DNA from: Rhynchopus sp. YZ270_cl-10
Taxonomy: Eukaryota > Euglenozoa > Diplonemea > Diplonemida > Diplonemidae
Assembly (NCBI GenBank): GCA_964035575.1
Contig: OZ037840.1
Location: 620,001-684,000 of the forward strand
DNA length: 64,000 nucleotides
Direction of reading: 5' to 3'
Numbering within the stretch: position 1 is the stretch's first letter; every line of letters begins with the position of its first letter. Position numbers and translations under genes: made by a program. A model generated the notes under the pieces. It saw nothing but the letters and a program-made list of their open reading frames with translations, was not told the DNA's origin and did not search any database. Below are positions 9,604 through 19,800 of the stretch, piece by piece.

Positions 9604-10437
9604 TGTTTATTTCCGCAACCCCCCTATCACACAGCCTCAAATTTGTCTTGCATGACCAATAGTGTTTTCCCCCCGCCGAGAGAACCTGGTGACGCGACAC
9701 CTCTTTGGTTTGCGCTGTTTTTTTTAACCAAAAGAAAACCGACGCAGGAGCTTTTCTTGGAACTGTTATATTCTCCCTACCCCCAACAACATCACATTTC
9801 AGAAAAACATTGTTTTTTCGTTTTTGTTCACTTTCTTTTCTTCTCCCTCACACCTGTTTGCTGTGAATTAAATTTTTTCGTTTGTCCTGGTCGCAAACGC
9901 GAGTTTTCCTGGAAGCGCAGGAAAAATGACTGGGGAGTGTTGGTGGCTCCGTGACGCCACAGAGCCGGCACACTCGTTGAGTGCCTCACAAAACCTCAAA
10001 TTTATTCCGCTTTGATTTTATTTATTGTCTTCACGCTATATTGTTGTTGTTGGGTTGGGAAATAAAATTCTGCAAACCATCTTTCACTGTACACAGAGGG
10101 GTAGCGGAGCAGAGATACACCTATACGCTAACCCTTTTCTGAGCTCCCCCCTGTTTGTGTTGTTGTTGTTGTTGTTGTTTTTGTTGATTTTTTTTTGTTC
10201 ACCAATTCACTAATGGAAATGGCTAAACAAACTTGCTCTTCCCAATGTGATGAGGTACTTAAGCTTTTGTTTTATGACACAACCACCCGGTGCCAATTGC
10301 ATCTGTTCGTCAGTGTGCTTGCAGTCGGTGGCTGTCTGTTTTCTGGAGTGTGAAAGATTATTTGTAGTCAAAAAAAACCAGAACCGGGTGAGACTGGAAT
10401 ATTCAAAAACCCCAAATTCTTCCTAACCCCCTTTTAG
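9604..10437. other. Gene-free spacer after the DUF4116 gene
   Basis: T-rich spacer with a (TTG)n run near 10157-10190. No open frame here looks like protein. Nothing else is recognised. Confidence 0.6.
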
Positions 10438-10496
10438 GTCCTGGGCTGTACCTTAAATTGCATCCGGGGGTCCGTTCCTCCAGAAACTCTATGAAG
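10438..10496 (-). repeat. Dispersed repeat shared with 43183-43252
   Basis: The reverse complement shares TTCATAGAGTTTC, CCCCCGGATGCAATTTAA and CAGCCCAGGAC with the 43.2-kb spacer, in the same order. It borders the retroelement-like segment at 10660-10925. Confidence 0.7.
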
Positions 10497-10659
10497 GTGT
10501 TGACCGCTCGAACCGATGTCTTGACGAGAGATTACAAAACAGGAGGCGAGGAGGGATGCGGGGGCGTCTTTGTGCCTTCAGGACGTAAGCTGTGCGGAAA
10601 ACGGCGAGCAGTCTACAAGGTGTCGAGCGAGCACAGCACTCACCTAAGCATACGTACCC

Positions 10660-10925
10660 TATTTTTTCCCTGAGCGAGAATCACCAACCCATTCCCACAG
10701 CACATCAGAAGCGCAGCCACTGCTTCTGATGTGCTGTGGGAATGGAAGACTGTGCTTTCTCTGCCTCGTCAACCTTCTTGGCATTGACGTCTATTCACGG
10801 ATCCTCCGACCACATACGTGATGGCTCACTTGTCGCGAATGTGTTTAACAGAAACTTAAGGCGCACCCGCTTCTGAGAGTCTGTGTTTACCTCCGGAGTG
10901 AGGAGAACTGTGGCATGACCCGCAT
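10660..10925 (-). mobile_element. Retroelement-like fossil fragment (copy of 15586-15837)
   Basis: Nearly identical to 15586-15837, which abuts an RNase H-like fragment. It is a broken piece with no intact gene. In this copy it contains a perfect 23-bp inverted repeat. The high similarity of the two copies suggests a recent duplication, although the parent element is old and degraded. Confidence 0.55.
10690..10744. repeat. Perfect 23-bp inverted repeat
   Basis: Arms 10690-10712 and 10722-10744 are perfect reverse complements around a 9-base loop. The outer arm begins CATTCCCACAGCACATC. Copy 2 near 15610-15650 keeps the right arm and loop but only a short part of the left arm, so this copy either gained an arm or copy 2 lost one. 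Confidence 0.95.
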
Positions 10926-11006
10926 TGGGAATCAGGGAATGTGGGAGCATTGCCTGATTCTACTTGCACCACTCCATTCCCACAACAGAAACCACACAAA
11001 ACACGA

Positions 11007-11855
11007 ATGCAGCTTAACATCGAGGGATTTGATGGTCAGACGTACGTCGTCGATGTGGATGTGGATGACACAGTGAAAGACCTGCGGCAGAAGGTGGCAA
11101 CTGCAGTGGGGTTTGCTGAAGACAGCTTTGATATGGGCTTTGGAAGGGACGACGAAGGAGGGGACATCAACATCACAGCGCTGAGTGCTGGCGACACAGT
11201 CGTATTGACGCAGAAAAATTCGTACAAAGCCATTGCAGCTCTTCATGCATTGGGTGAGACAGACCTCACACCTGAGAGGCTTGCGATTGTAGAAGACCCC
11301 GAGGTAGCGCAGTTGTTTCTGCAGGCAGAAGTTGTAACTGTGATTCCATGCAAGTTCCTGGCAGGCACTAATTTACGTAGCCTTGATCTGAGTGCCCCGT
11401 TGGCTACTACTGCAATTGACGACAAATTCTTACAAGGGTGTTCATCGTTGGAGTCAATTAACTTGTCTGGGTTGCGCAACGTCACGACAATAGGCGACGA
11501 ATTTCTGGAGGGCTGCACGTCATTACGCTCATTTGAGCCATTCAACTTTGCAGGATTGAGCAATGTCACAAACCTCGGGAACTACTTCTTATCAGGTTCC
11601 TGGTCGTTAACCTCCATCAACTTTGCAGGATTGAGCAATGTCACAAGCCTTGGGAATTACTTCTTATCAGATGCCAGGTCGTTAACCTCCATCGACTTTG
11701 CAGGATTGGGCAGTGTCACAAGCCTTGGGGACTGCTTCTTACTTAATTGCGAGGCGTTAACCAGTGCAGGACTGAGCGGTGTGACACGAACCGGCAGCAG
11801 ATTTCTTGAAGGGTGCACTTCTTTAGAAACATACGACTTTCCTGCACTCTATTGA
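11007..11855 (+). CDS. Ubiquitin-like N-terminus fused to BspA-type leucine-rich repeats
   Basis: This 282-residue protein has a ubiquitin-like segment at residues 1-72 (MQLNIEGFDG, then a DTVKDLRQKVATAVG helix). A short helical linker follows. From about residue 115 there are six or seven LRRs of the BspA/TpLRR type, with the signature FLxGCxSLxSIxxxGLxNVT. BspA-like LRRs mediate protein binding in bacteria and many protists. No signal peptide is visible, so a cytosolic role is likely. The ATG at 11007 begins the Ubl strand directly and follows an acceptor-like CAG (ends 10988) by 18 nt; the longer frame from 10941 adds 22 residues of no obvious character. It is one of four tandem Ubl-repeat genes. 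Confidence 0.82.
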   Translation: MQLNIEGFDGQTYVVDVDVDDTVKDLRQKVATAVGFAEDSFDMGFGRDDEGGDINITALSAGDTVVLTQKNSYKAIAALHALGETDLTPERLAIVEDPEVAQLFLQAEVVTVIPCKFLAGTNLRSLDLSAPLATTAIDDKFLQGCSSLESINLSGLRNVTTIGDEFLEGCTSLRSFEPFNFAGLSNVTNLGNYFLSGSWSLTSINFAGLSNVTSLGNYFLSDARSLTSIDFAGLGSVTSLGDCFLLNCEALTSAGLSGVTRTGSRFLEGCTSLETYDFPALY

Positions 11856-11958
11856 GGGCAGGCAGCATAGTGTCTGAGACAACGGCATGGTTGCAGCCGG
11901 TTTCCCCCCGCGGCCCTCCTGCTTCACACACTGCATCTCCCTCTGCCCCCTCTCACAG

Positions 11959-12150
11959 GCCGAACGCTTCTTCACCACAGCCCTCCGCTACTGGGGTCGC
12001 GAACAGACAGCTCGGGGCAGTGCTGCCTCGCTGCATCGCAGAGGAGAGTACGAAAAGGCGCGAGCACTGCTTTCTAAGTACACTGTACCCCAAGACCCCA
12101 CTCATGAGTCAAAATTTTCCCGGGAAAAAAAAAATCGAGCAGTGAAATAA
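11959..12150 (+). pseudogene. Orphan exon-like fragment, TPR-like
   Basis: After a good acceptor (CCCTCTCACAG, ending 11958) there is an open phase-0 stretch. It reads like a helical hairpin, with QAERFFTTALRYWG and HRRGEYEKARALLSKY, which resembles tetratricopeptide repeats. No upstream exon of the same gene is evident. It may be the last exon of a displaced gene or a gene fragment left by duplication. Confidence 0.35.
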
Positions 12151-12237
12151 AGAGTGAAATAAAGATTGAGCAGTGAAATAAAGCCTACTTTGTTTCACTG
12201 ATTTTCCTCCTGATCTGGGTCCACATATTTTACGCAC

Positions 12238-12340
12238 ACCGGAGGGACCAATGCAGTCGCAGTGATACAGTACCCGGACAGTGACAAGCTGCGCCTTGCG
12301 GAGGAGTCGCGCTCCTACGTCTCAAACGTCTTCTATCTGT
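12238..12340 (+). pseudogene. Second exon-like fragment before the WD40 gene
   Basis: An open stretch reading NAVAVIQYPDSDKLRLAEE and SRSYVSNVFY looks protein-like but has no start and no partner exon. It lies upstream of the 5' boundary shared by the two WD40 copies. With 11959-12150 it suggests that remains of another gene were captured here. The family is unknown. Confidence 0.3.
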
Positions 12341-12439
12341 CCCCCTCCCAGCGTTTCCTTCACAAACACCACCCCACCCCTCTTCTTCCTGCCCTCCCCA
12401 TACACCTGTCCCCACAGAACAGAGTTACACCCCTTGAAC

Positions 12440-13540
12440 ATGGACATCACAGGACACTTCGAGTCTGGAAGCTGTGTGATAGAAGTGGACGGGAGCGCCA
12501 CCCTTGCACAGGTGAAGGGGAAGCTTGTTGCGGAGCTTGGCGTGCCGCGTGCTCGGCATGTTGGTGTGCGGATGAGAGGCGGTGGCGACATCGGCAACGA
12601 TGACTTGCGCATCTGCGACACGGAGATGGATGAGGGATGTGCCGTTGAGCTGTACTACACTGGTGCCAACATCACTCCTGGGGTGGTACCAGGTTCGAAG
12701 GGTGCGTGCTTCTTCACACTCTCCCCGTGTGATAGGTACCTTGCAGTGATGCATCGCGTGAATGGTGTGGCCATCTTCGACGTGGAAACACATGAGCGTC
12801 TGTACCGCTTCCCTTGCGACTCTTGTTTCAGTCTAGCATTCGCGCCGTGCGGTGAGTGGATCTCATCCGCCAACAAGGACACACACTGTGCTGAAGTTCA
12901 TGACGTGAAGACAGGTACACTGAAGCACTCCTTTGGAGATGAAGGTGATGAGAGGTGGGCCACGGCATGGTCACCCTGTGGAACAAAGCTGTTGTCGTAC
13001 TGCAGGAAGGGTTTGCAGGTGTGGGACATTGCAGCAGGCGTTGTTGTGCATGAATGGAGCCATATTGTGAAGTGCGCGGACATGATGGTTGTGGCAGGTG
13101 ATAAGGTGGCGATGTTTGGGCACCGCAGCGGCAAAGATGTCACCATCTGGGACTACACGACAGGGGTGGAGGTGCTTGTTCTTTCATGCCCTTCTCATAT
13201 TGGTCATGTAGCACTGTCACCAAACCAGCGTTTCATTGCAGCGTCTTGCAACAAATCTGTGCGTGTCTGGAACATTGAAACAGGTGCATGTGTATTTGAA
13301 GACGTCTCAGAACACAGGGTCAACTGGAGGAATGTTGCTGTGTCCAACGACGTTGTTGCTGCGTACTCTGCAACAGCATTGTATTTGTGGTCCATCTCAA
13401 CAGGGAAGCAACTCTTGCGCCGCGACGTTGTCAGGTGGATGAAGTGCAGTGACGGTCTCGCAATCAGCAGCTGTGGTGGTGTGGTGATGTACGGCAGGGA
13501 TGAGGGTGTTGAGATTGTTGACATCTCACACCTGCCTTGA
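12440..13540 (+). CDS. Ubiquitin-like N-terminus fused to WD40-type propeller, copy 1
   Basis: This 366-residue protein begins with a ubiquitin-like segment of about 75 residues (MDITGHFESG, VKGKLVAELGVP, and a GDIGNDDLRI loop). The remainder is a beta-propeller with about seven WD-like blades. Typical strand ends are visible, such as GLQVWDI, DVTIWDYTTG, SVRVWNIETG and LYLWSISTGK, with recurrent LSPCDRYLAV-type turns. Propellers of this kind are scaffolds without an active site. The start at 12440 begins the Ubl directly, 22 nt after an acceptor-like CAG (ends 12417). It is tandemly duplicated as 13997-15118, including 100 bp of upstream sequence. Confidence 0.85.
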   Translation: MDITGHFESGSCVIEVDGSATLAQVKGKLVAELGVPRARHVGVRMRGGGDIGNDDLRICDTEMDEGCAVELYYTGANITPGVVPGSKGACFFTLSPCDRYLAVMHRVNGVAIFDVETHERLYRFPCDSCFSLAFAPCGEWISSANKDTHCAEVHDVKTGTLKHSFGDEGDERWATAWSPCGTKLLSYCRKGLQVWDIAAGVVVHEWSHIVKCADMMVVAGDKVAMFGHRSGKDVTIWDYTTGVEVLVLSCPSHIGHVALSPNQRFIAASCNKSVRVWNIETGACVFEDVSEHRVNWRNVAVSNDVVAAYSATALYLWSISTGKQLLRRDVVRWMKCSDGLAISSCGGVVMYGRDEGVEIVDISHLP

Positions 13541-13750
13541 ATTGCACGACTGCAGTCACATTCGCACTTCTCCTTGGACTGCCCCTTGCCTACAACCCTT
13601 TGTCTTCCTCCTAACGGCTATGCACATTCTCACTGTGAAGACACATACATCACCACCTCCTGACAGGCCTCGGTCATAGGCACACTCAGTCCTGCAGGAT
13701 GCAGCCGTTGTCTGCTGCATCGTGTATTAGAGAATGTGTTTTTTGTCTTC

Positions 13751-13806
13751 CAATCGGCAACTGTGGTGGTGTGGTGATGTGCAGGGGATGAGGGTATTCT
13801 GGTTTT
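13751..13806 (+). pseudogene. Remnant of a third WD40-gene copy (3' end)
   Basis: About 55 bp match the last coding stretch of the WD40 genes (CTGTGGTGGTGTGGTGATGT, then GGATGAGGGT). They lie between the two intact copies with no upstream propeller sequence. This is debris of unequal exchange or of a lost third gene. Confidence 0.65.
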
Positions 13807-13996
13807 TGCGCACGAAACACAGCTACCCGTCATTGGTGTGGGAAGGTGGGAGGACCTCTAACTGGGTGAGGAGTTCTCTTTCTTGTTTTTGCAAATGACA
13901 ACACATCTCGTTTCCTTCACAAACACCACCCCACCCCTCTTCTTCCTGCCCTCCCCACACACCTGTCCCCACAGAACAGAGTTACACCCCTTGAAC

Positions 13997-15118
13997 ATGG
14001 ACATCACAGGACACTTCGAGTCTGGAAGCTGTGTGATAGAAGTGGACGGGAGCGCCACCCTTGCACAGGTGAAGGGGAAGCTTGTTGCGGAGTTTGGCGT
14101 GCCGCATGCTCGGAATGTTGGTGTGCGGATGAGAGGCGGTGGTGACATCGGCAACGATGACTTGCGCATCTGCGACACGGAGATGGATGAGGGGTGTGTC
14201 GTTGAGCTGTACTGCACTGGTGCCAACATCACTCCTGGGGTGGTACCAGGTTCGCAGGAGGCTTTCGTGCTCACACTCTCCCCGTGCGACAGGTACCTTG
14301 CAGTGATGCGGAATAGGGGGGGTCTGTCCATCTTCGATACAGCAACACATGAGTGTCTGTGTCACTTCCCCTGCAAGTATACTTGTTCCCCATCCTTCTC
14401 ACCGTGCAGTGAGTGGATCTCATGCGTCAACGATAACATGAACCGCGCTGAAGTTTATGACGTGAAGACAGGTACATTGAAGCACTCCTTTGGAGATGAA
14501 GGTGATGAGAGGTGGGCCACGGCATGGTCACCCTGTGGAACAAAGCTGTTGTCGTGGTGCAGGAAGGGTTTCAACCCCGGTTTGCAGGTGTGGGACATTG
14601 CAACAGGCGTTGTTGTGCATACATGGAGCCATATTGTGAAGTGCGCGGACATGATGGTTGTGGCAGGCGACAGGGTGGCGACGTTTGGGGAAACCAGCAA
14701 AGATGTCACCATATGGGACTACACGACAGGGGCGGAGGTGCTCGTTCTTGCGTGCCTTTCTGATGTTGAGTATGTTGCACTGACACCAAACCATCGTTTC
14801 ATTGCAGTGTCTTGCAGCAACTGTGTGCGTGTCTGGAACATTGAAACAGGTGAATGTGTATTTGAAGACATCTCTGTCTGTCTCCCGGGAAGCAACGCAC
14901 AAGACTACTGGACGGATGTCGCTGTGTCCAACGACGTTGTTGCTGTCTACTCCTCCTCCACTTTGTGTGTGTGGTCCATCTCAACAGGGGAACAACTCTT
15001 GCGTCGTAAATTAGGGGGCTGTGATTCTTTCGGTCTTGCGATCAGCAGCTGTGGTGGTGTGATGATGTACGGCAGGGATAAGGGTGTTGCGATTGTTGAC
15101 ATCTCACACCTGTCTTGA
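13997..15118 (+). CDS. Ubiquitin-like N-terminus fused to WD40-type propeller, copy 2
   Basis: A 373-residue tandem paralogue of the 12440 gene. The Ubl segment and the upstream CCCACAG acceptor-like site (ends 13974, 22 nt before the ATG) are almost identical, while the propeller has diverged more. It contains small in-frame insertions relative to copy 1, for example NPG after KGF in the third blade and extra residues after SVCLPG. Blade-end motifs such as LQVWDIATG, VTIWDYTTGA, VRVWNIETGE and LCVWSISTGE are retained, so it looks functional. Faster change in the propeller than in the Ubl would fit a constant N-terminal handle with a variable binding face; that is inference. Confidence 0.85.
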   Translation: MDITGHFESGSCVIEVDGSATLAQVKGKLVAEFGVPHARNVGVRMRGGGDIGNDDLRICDTEMDEGCVVELYCTGANITPGVVPGSQEAFVLTLSPCDRYLAVMRNRGGLSIFDTATHECLCHFPCKYTCSPSFSPCSEWISCVNDNMNRAEVYDVKTGTLKHSFGDEGDERWATAWSPCGTKLLSWCRKGFNPGLQVWDIATGVVVHTWSHIVKCADMMVVAGDRVATFGETSKDVTIWDYTTGAEVLVLACLSDVEYVALTPNHRFIAVSCSNCVRVWNIETGECVFEDISVCLPGSNAQDYWTDVAVSNDVVAVYSSSTLCVWSISTGEQLLRRKLGGCDSFGLAISSCGGVMMYGRDKGVAIVDISHLS

Positions 15119-15585
15119 ATTGCACGACTGCGGCCACATTCGCTGTTCTCCCTGAATGGACAGTGTTATACTGTGTCTCGAATAACATAGTTTCTGGTTT
15201 GGTTAGCTCATGACTGCCTCTCGTTTCGGTACGAATTGCCTTGACAAAGGCAGTGCTTTGGGGACGGGAAGGCTGGTTTATAATAATATTATGCTGGTCA
15301 GGTGGCCGTAGTATAAACGATGCAAATCGGGGAAGAAAGCGAGAGTTGAAGGAAGGATCTTTTGCGCGTGGGTGGGTTCGATAATCATGCGGGGGGGAAC
15401 CGTCCAAAAGTGTGTGTGTTTGATAGCTAATAAGGGTAATTCTTGCGCAGAATATGGCCCAAAAAGGTGTGTGGTTGAGGGCTCTCTTTTTATTGGGCTT
15501 TGTATTTTTCAAGTCGTATCTTTTTATTTCATTTGGCCGAAGGGGAGCAAAAAGAGCTAGAACGAAAACACAAACATGCACCCCC
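15119..15585. other. Spacer after WD40 copy 2
   Basis: No gene seen. It holds one H3 hairpin repeat (15419-15465) and otherwise unrecognised sequence. A GGGTTCGATAATC stretch near 15372 is not part of a tRNA fold. Confidence 0.6.
15419..15465 (+). repeat. Hairpin repeat, family H3
   Basis: Contains AAGGGTAATTCTTGCGCAGA followed by ATATGGCCC. The centre is palindromic (ATTCT, TGCGC loop, AGAAT) with outer GGG/CCC pairing. Related copies are at 3209-3260 and, inverted, at 62021-62060 and 62150-62190. Confidence 0.75.
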
Positions 15586-16660
15586 ACCCTATTTTTTCCC
15601 TGAGTGAGAATCACCAAAAGCGCAGCCAGCGCTTCTGATGTGCTGTGGGAATGGAAGACTGTGCTTTCTCTGCCTCGTCAACCTTTTTGGCATTGACGTC
15701 CATTCACGGATCCTCCGACCACATACGTGATGGCTCACTTGTCGCGAATGTGTTTAACAGAAACTTAAGGCGCACCCGCTTCTGAGAGTCTGTGTTTGCC
15801 TCCGGAGTGAGGAGAACTGTGGCATGACCCGCATTGGACCGGGCAGACCTCGGTGGCCGGGAGGTCTGCAATGAGCTCGAGACCGTCACAGATGCCTTCG
15901 TATTCAGCAATGTTGTTGGTCGTGCCAGGGAGAGGGATGACTGCTTCAGCAAGTTTTGTTCCCTCCCAGTAGACTAGAGACACCTGCGCCTGCACGCGCG
16001 AAAATGGAGCCGTTCTGTCAGGGGCCGCCGTCGTTAATACATTACGAGGCCTGGGTGTGCAGGCAGGTGGTCGCGAGCCACGTGGTCGCATATCGAGGCT
16101 GCGAAAGGCGTGAATCGTCGGTTTCTGAGCTTCGGTAATTGCCCGTTGTCAGCTCAAAGTGGATGGCCAGCTGGATCATGCTGATCACATGTTCGTATCC
16201 TGGTGTTCCCATGCAAGGCTGCAACTGCGACCCGTTCACGACAGAGTGCGTGCCACTGGGGCTCGGTGTGTCCCTTTGGGCTGCTCTCATCTGCTGCGTA
16301 TGCGCTCGTTGGGGATATCAGGGGTGCTGGCACGTTGAGGGCTTGATGTGGACCAGCCCCATGGGTATTGGAGAAGGCGGTGGTGTCGCGCCGTCTCCTC
16401 CTGCCGGGTGTCCTTCAGTAGCCGTGCCGGCACAACATCGACGACAATGCGTTGCTGCCTTCCCACAGTCTCGCTTCTCTGGTGGAACCGCAGGGGCAGC
16501 GGCCGGTCTGCAGTATGGTTCTCGATCCCGTGTTGGTAAAGGGTGTTACCCTCAGCTGTCGAGGAAGGTCGGCCAGCCAGTGCGGTTCCAGCTTGCGGAG
16601 GTGCGTTGCATGATGTTGTGTTGCAAACGCACGTCTGTGTCTGCGCCCGTATGTGGTGCA
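15586..16660 (-). mobile_element. Retroelement fossil with RNase H-like fragment
   Basis: The minus strand around 15840-16030 encodes an RNase H-like stretch with EAVIPLPGTTNNIAEYEG, the usual setting of a catalytic glutamate in retroelement and cellular type I RNase H. Protein-like pieces continue on the same strand towards 16660. The part at 15586-15837 is shared with 10660-10925. The element is clearly broken in several places and no end repeats were found. The family (LTR, LINE or other) is unresolved, and a captured cellular RNase H gene is an alternative. Confidence 0.55.
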
Positions 16661-16844
16661 TTGCATGCTGTTGTAGTGTTTTGTTCTCTTGCCACGGCTT
16701 TGTGGCTGCTTCCTACTCAAACACAGCTCCTTTACTTCTAGTCTGTGTACATATGCCAATCCACCCCTCGTTTCTGTAACACCCCCACCCTGCTCACACC
16801 TACCAACACACAACAGATATCACTCATATTTCATAGCAACAACA

Positions 16845-19800
16845 ATGAAAACCATCACCTCAATGCTGCTGTGTGCAGCACATATTTTTGTCGCAGACGC
16901 GAAATGCGAGGTCCCATCTACCCTAGCCTGGTGTCCAGCAGGAGACTTCGTGCCCATAGAAGCACCTGCAGAGGCAGCCAGCCACTCCTGTGCTGCGAAG
17001 ACGTCGTGCAGGTCTGGGCTTCAGGACTGGCAGATCAAGCGCGTGGTGGACCAGCACAACTTATACCGTGCGAAGCACGGTGCATGCCCTGTGACGTACA
17101 GCAAGACAGTGGAAGACTGGGCACTGAACAGCGACGGGTTCGACACAACGTGCAAGACCGAGAAGTCGACCCACAACTCTGGCAGTCCCTACGGAGAGAA
17201 CATCGCAATGGTGGGGACGTTCACAACGAACACAGCGACGTTTGACCCTGCAGAGGGTGTGCGGAACTGGTACTGCAAAGAGGAGGGCTGTTACGACTAC
17301 AACAACCCTGGCTTCTTCAGTGACACCGGTCACTTCACAGCAGTCATCTGGAAGGGCACAACAGAGATCGGATGTGCACTGTGCCACGTTGAAGGGTCCT
17401 ACGTCAAGAACTACCTCATGTGCAGCTACAACTCGGCTGGGAACGTCAGATACAAGTTCCCCGAGAACGCGCTTCCTGACGGGAACACGCCGACCGACTG
17501 CTCACCAGAAACACCTGCACCCCCGACTGAGGACGAGTGTGCAGCAACACCCTGTGGAAGTGACCAGGACTGCAACGACCCAGACCAGACAGTGGACAGC
17601 GACTACACCTGCACATGCCAAGCAGACAACTCTGTTGTTGAGACAGGGAAGGCAGCAGTGTGCGAGACGGACGAGTGTGCGACAGGCACTCCGTGTGGTG
17701 CAGACCAAGACTGCAACGATCCCGACACGTCTCCAAACAGTGTTACTGACTTCGTGTGCACGTGCCAGTCCGACAACTCCCTCACCAACACAGGTGCACC
17801 TGCCACCTGTGACAAGGATGAGTGCTCAAACGACCCATGCGAAACAGCCAGTACAGGACAGACGTGTGCTGACCCGAACCCAAGCCCTTCATCAACAGGA
17901 GACTACACTTGCACCTGTACAAACGGAGTGTCTGCAACAGGAGGAAAGGCGAGCTGTGATGTGGATGAGTGTGCTGCCACACCTGCACCATGTGGAACTG
18001 GACAGACGTGTGTTGATCCTGACACAGCGGCTGACAAGAAACTCGACTTCGTGTGCACATGCGACAGTGACGCAAGCATCACCAACACAGGTGCAGCGGC
18101 AACGTGTTCGAGTGACGAGTGCTCCAGCGACCCTTGTGAGACAGCCACCACAGGACAAACCTGTGCTGACCCGAACCCAAGCCCTTCATCAACAGGAGAC
18201 TACACTTGCACCTGTGCGAACGGAGTGTCTGCAACAGGAGGAAAGGCGAGCTGTGATGTGGACGAATGTGCTGCCACACCTGCACCGTGTGGAACTGGAC
18301 AGACGTGTGTTGATCCTGACACAGCAGCTGACAAGAAATTCGACTTCGTGTGCACGTGTGACAGCGACGCCTCCATCACCAACACAGGGGCAGCTGCGAC
18401 ATGTTCGAAGGATGAGTGCTCAAACGACCCTTGTGAGACAGCCACCACAGGACAGACATGTGCTGACCCGAACCCAAGCCCTTCATCAACAGGAGACTAC
18501 ACTTGCACCTGTGCGAACGGAGTGTCTGCAACAGGAGGAAAGGCAAGCTGCGATGCGGATGAGTGTGCTGCCACACCTGCACCATGTGGAACTGGACAGT
18601 CGTGTGTTGATCCTGACACAGCAGCTGACAAGAAATTCGACTTCGTGTGCACGTGTGACAGCGACGCCTCCATCACCAACACAGGAGCAGCTGCGACATG
18701 CTCAAAGGATGAGTGCTCCAACGACCCATGTGAGACAGCCATCACAGGACAGACATGTGCTGACCCGAACCCAAGCCCTTCCTCAACAGGAGACTACACT
18801 TGCACCTGTGCGAACGGAGTGTCTGCAACAGGAGGAAAGGCGAGCTGCGATGCGGATGAGTGTGCTGCCACACCTGCACCATGTGGAACTGGACAGTCGT
18901 GTGTTGATCCTGACACAGCTGCTGACAAGAAGTTCGACTTCGTGTGCACATGCGACAGCGACGCCTCCATCATGAGCACAGGGGCAGCTGCAACTTGTTC
19001 GAAGGATGAGTGCTCCAACGACCCTTGTGAGACAGCCACCACAGGACAGACATGTGCTGACCCGAACCCAAGCCCTTCCTCGACAGGAGACTACACTTGC
19101 ACCTGTGCGAACGGAGTGTCTGCAACAGGAGGAAAGGCAAGCTGCGATGCGGATGAGTGTGCTGCCACACCTGCACCATGTGGAACTGGACAGTCGTGTG
19201 TTGATCCTGACACAGCAGCTGACAAGAAGTTCGACTTTGTGTGCACATGTGACACTGCCCCAACCATCACCAACACAGGAGCAGCTGCGACATGCTCAAA
19301 GGATGAGTGCTCCAACGACCCTTGTGAGACAGCCACCACAGGACAGACGTGTGCTGACCCGAACCCAAGCCCTTCATCAACAGGAGACTACACTTGCACC
19401 TGTGCGAACGGAGTGTCTGCAACAGGAGGAAAGACAAGCTGCGATTTGGATGAGTGTACTGTCACACCTGCACAGTGTGGAACTGGCCAGTCCTGTGTTG
19501 ATCCTGACACAGCTGCTGATAAGAAGTTCGACTTCGTGTGCACATGCGACAGCGACTCGATGACAACGAAGACTGGAGGAGCGGTGCCAACGTGTGTGCT
19601 TGATGAGTGTGCGGCAACACCGTCTCCGTGTGGTGCACAGATGTGTGCGGATGCGATGAAGGGACCTTCGCAGTTGAACGACTATGTGTGCACATGCGCC
19701 GCACCAAGCACAGAGAAGGCGACAGGGAAGCCTGCTGTCTGCAACACAGGATCGGAAGATGAGTGTCTTGCTACACCTCCTCCGTGCGGTGCTGGGCAGA

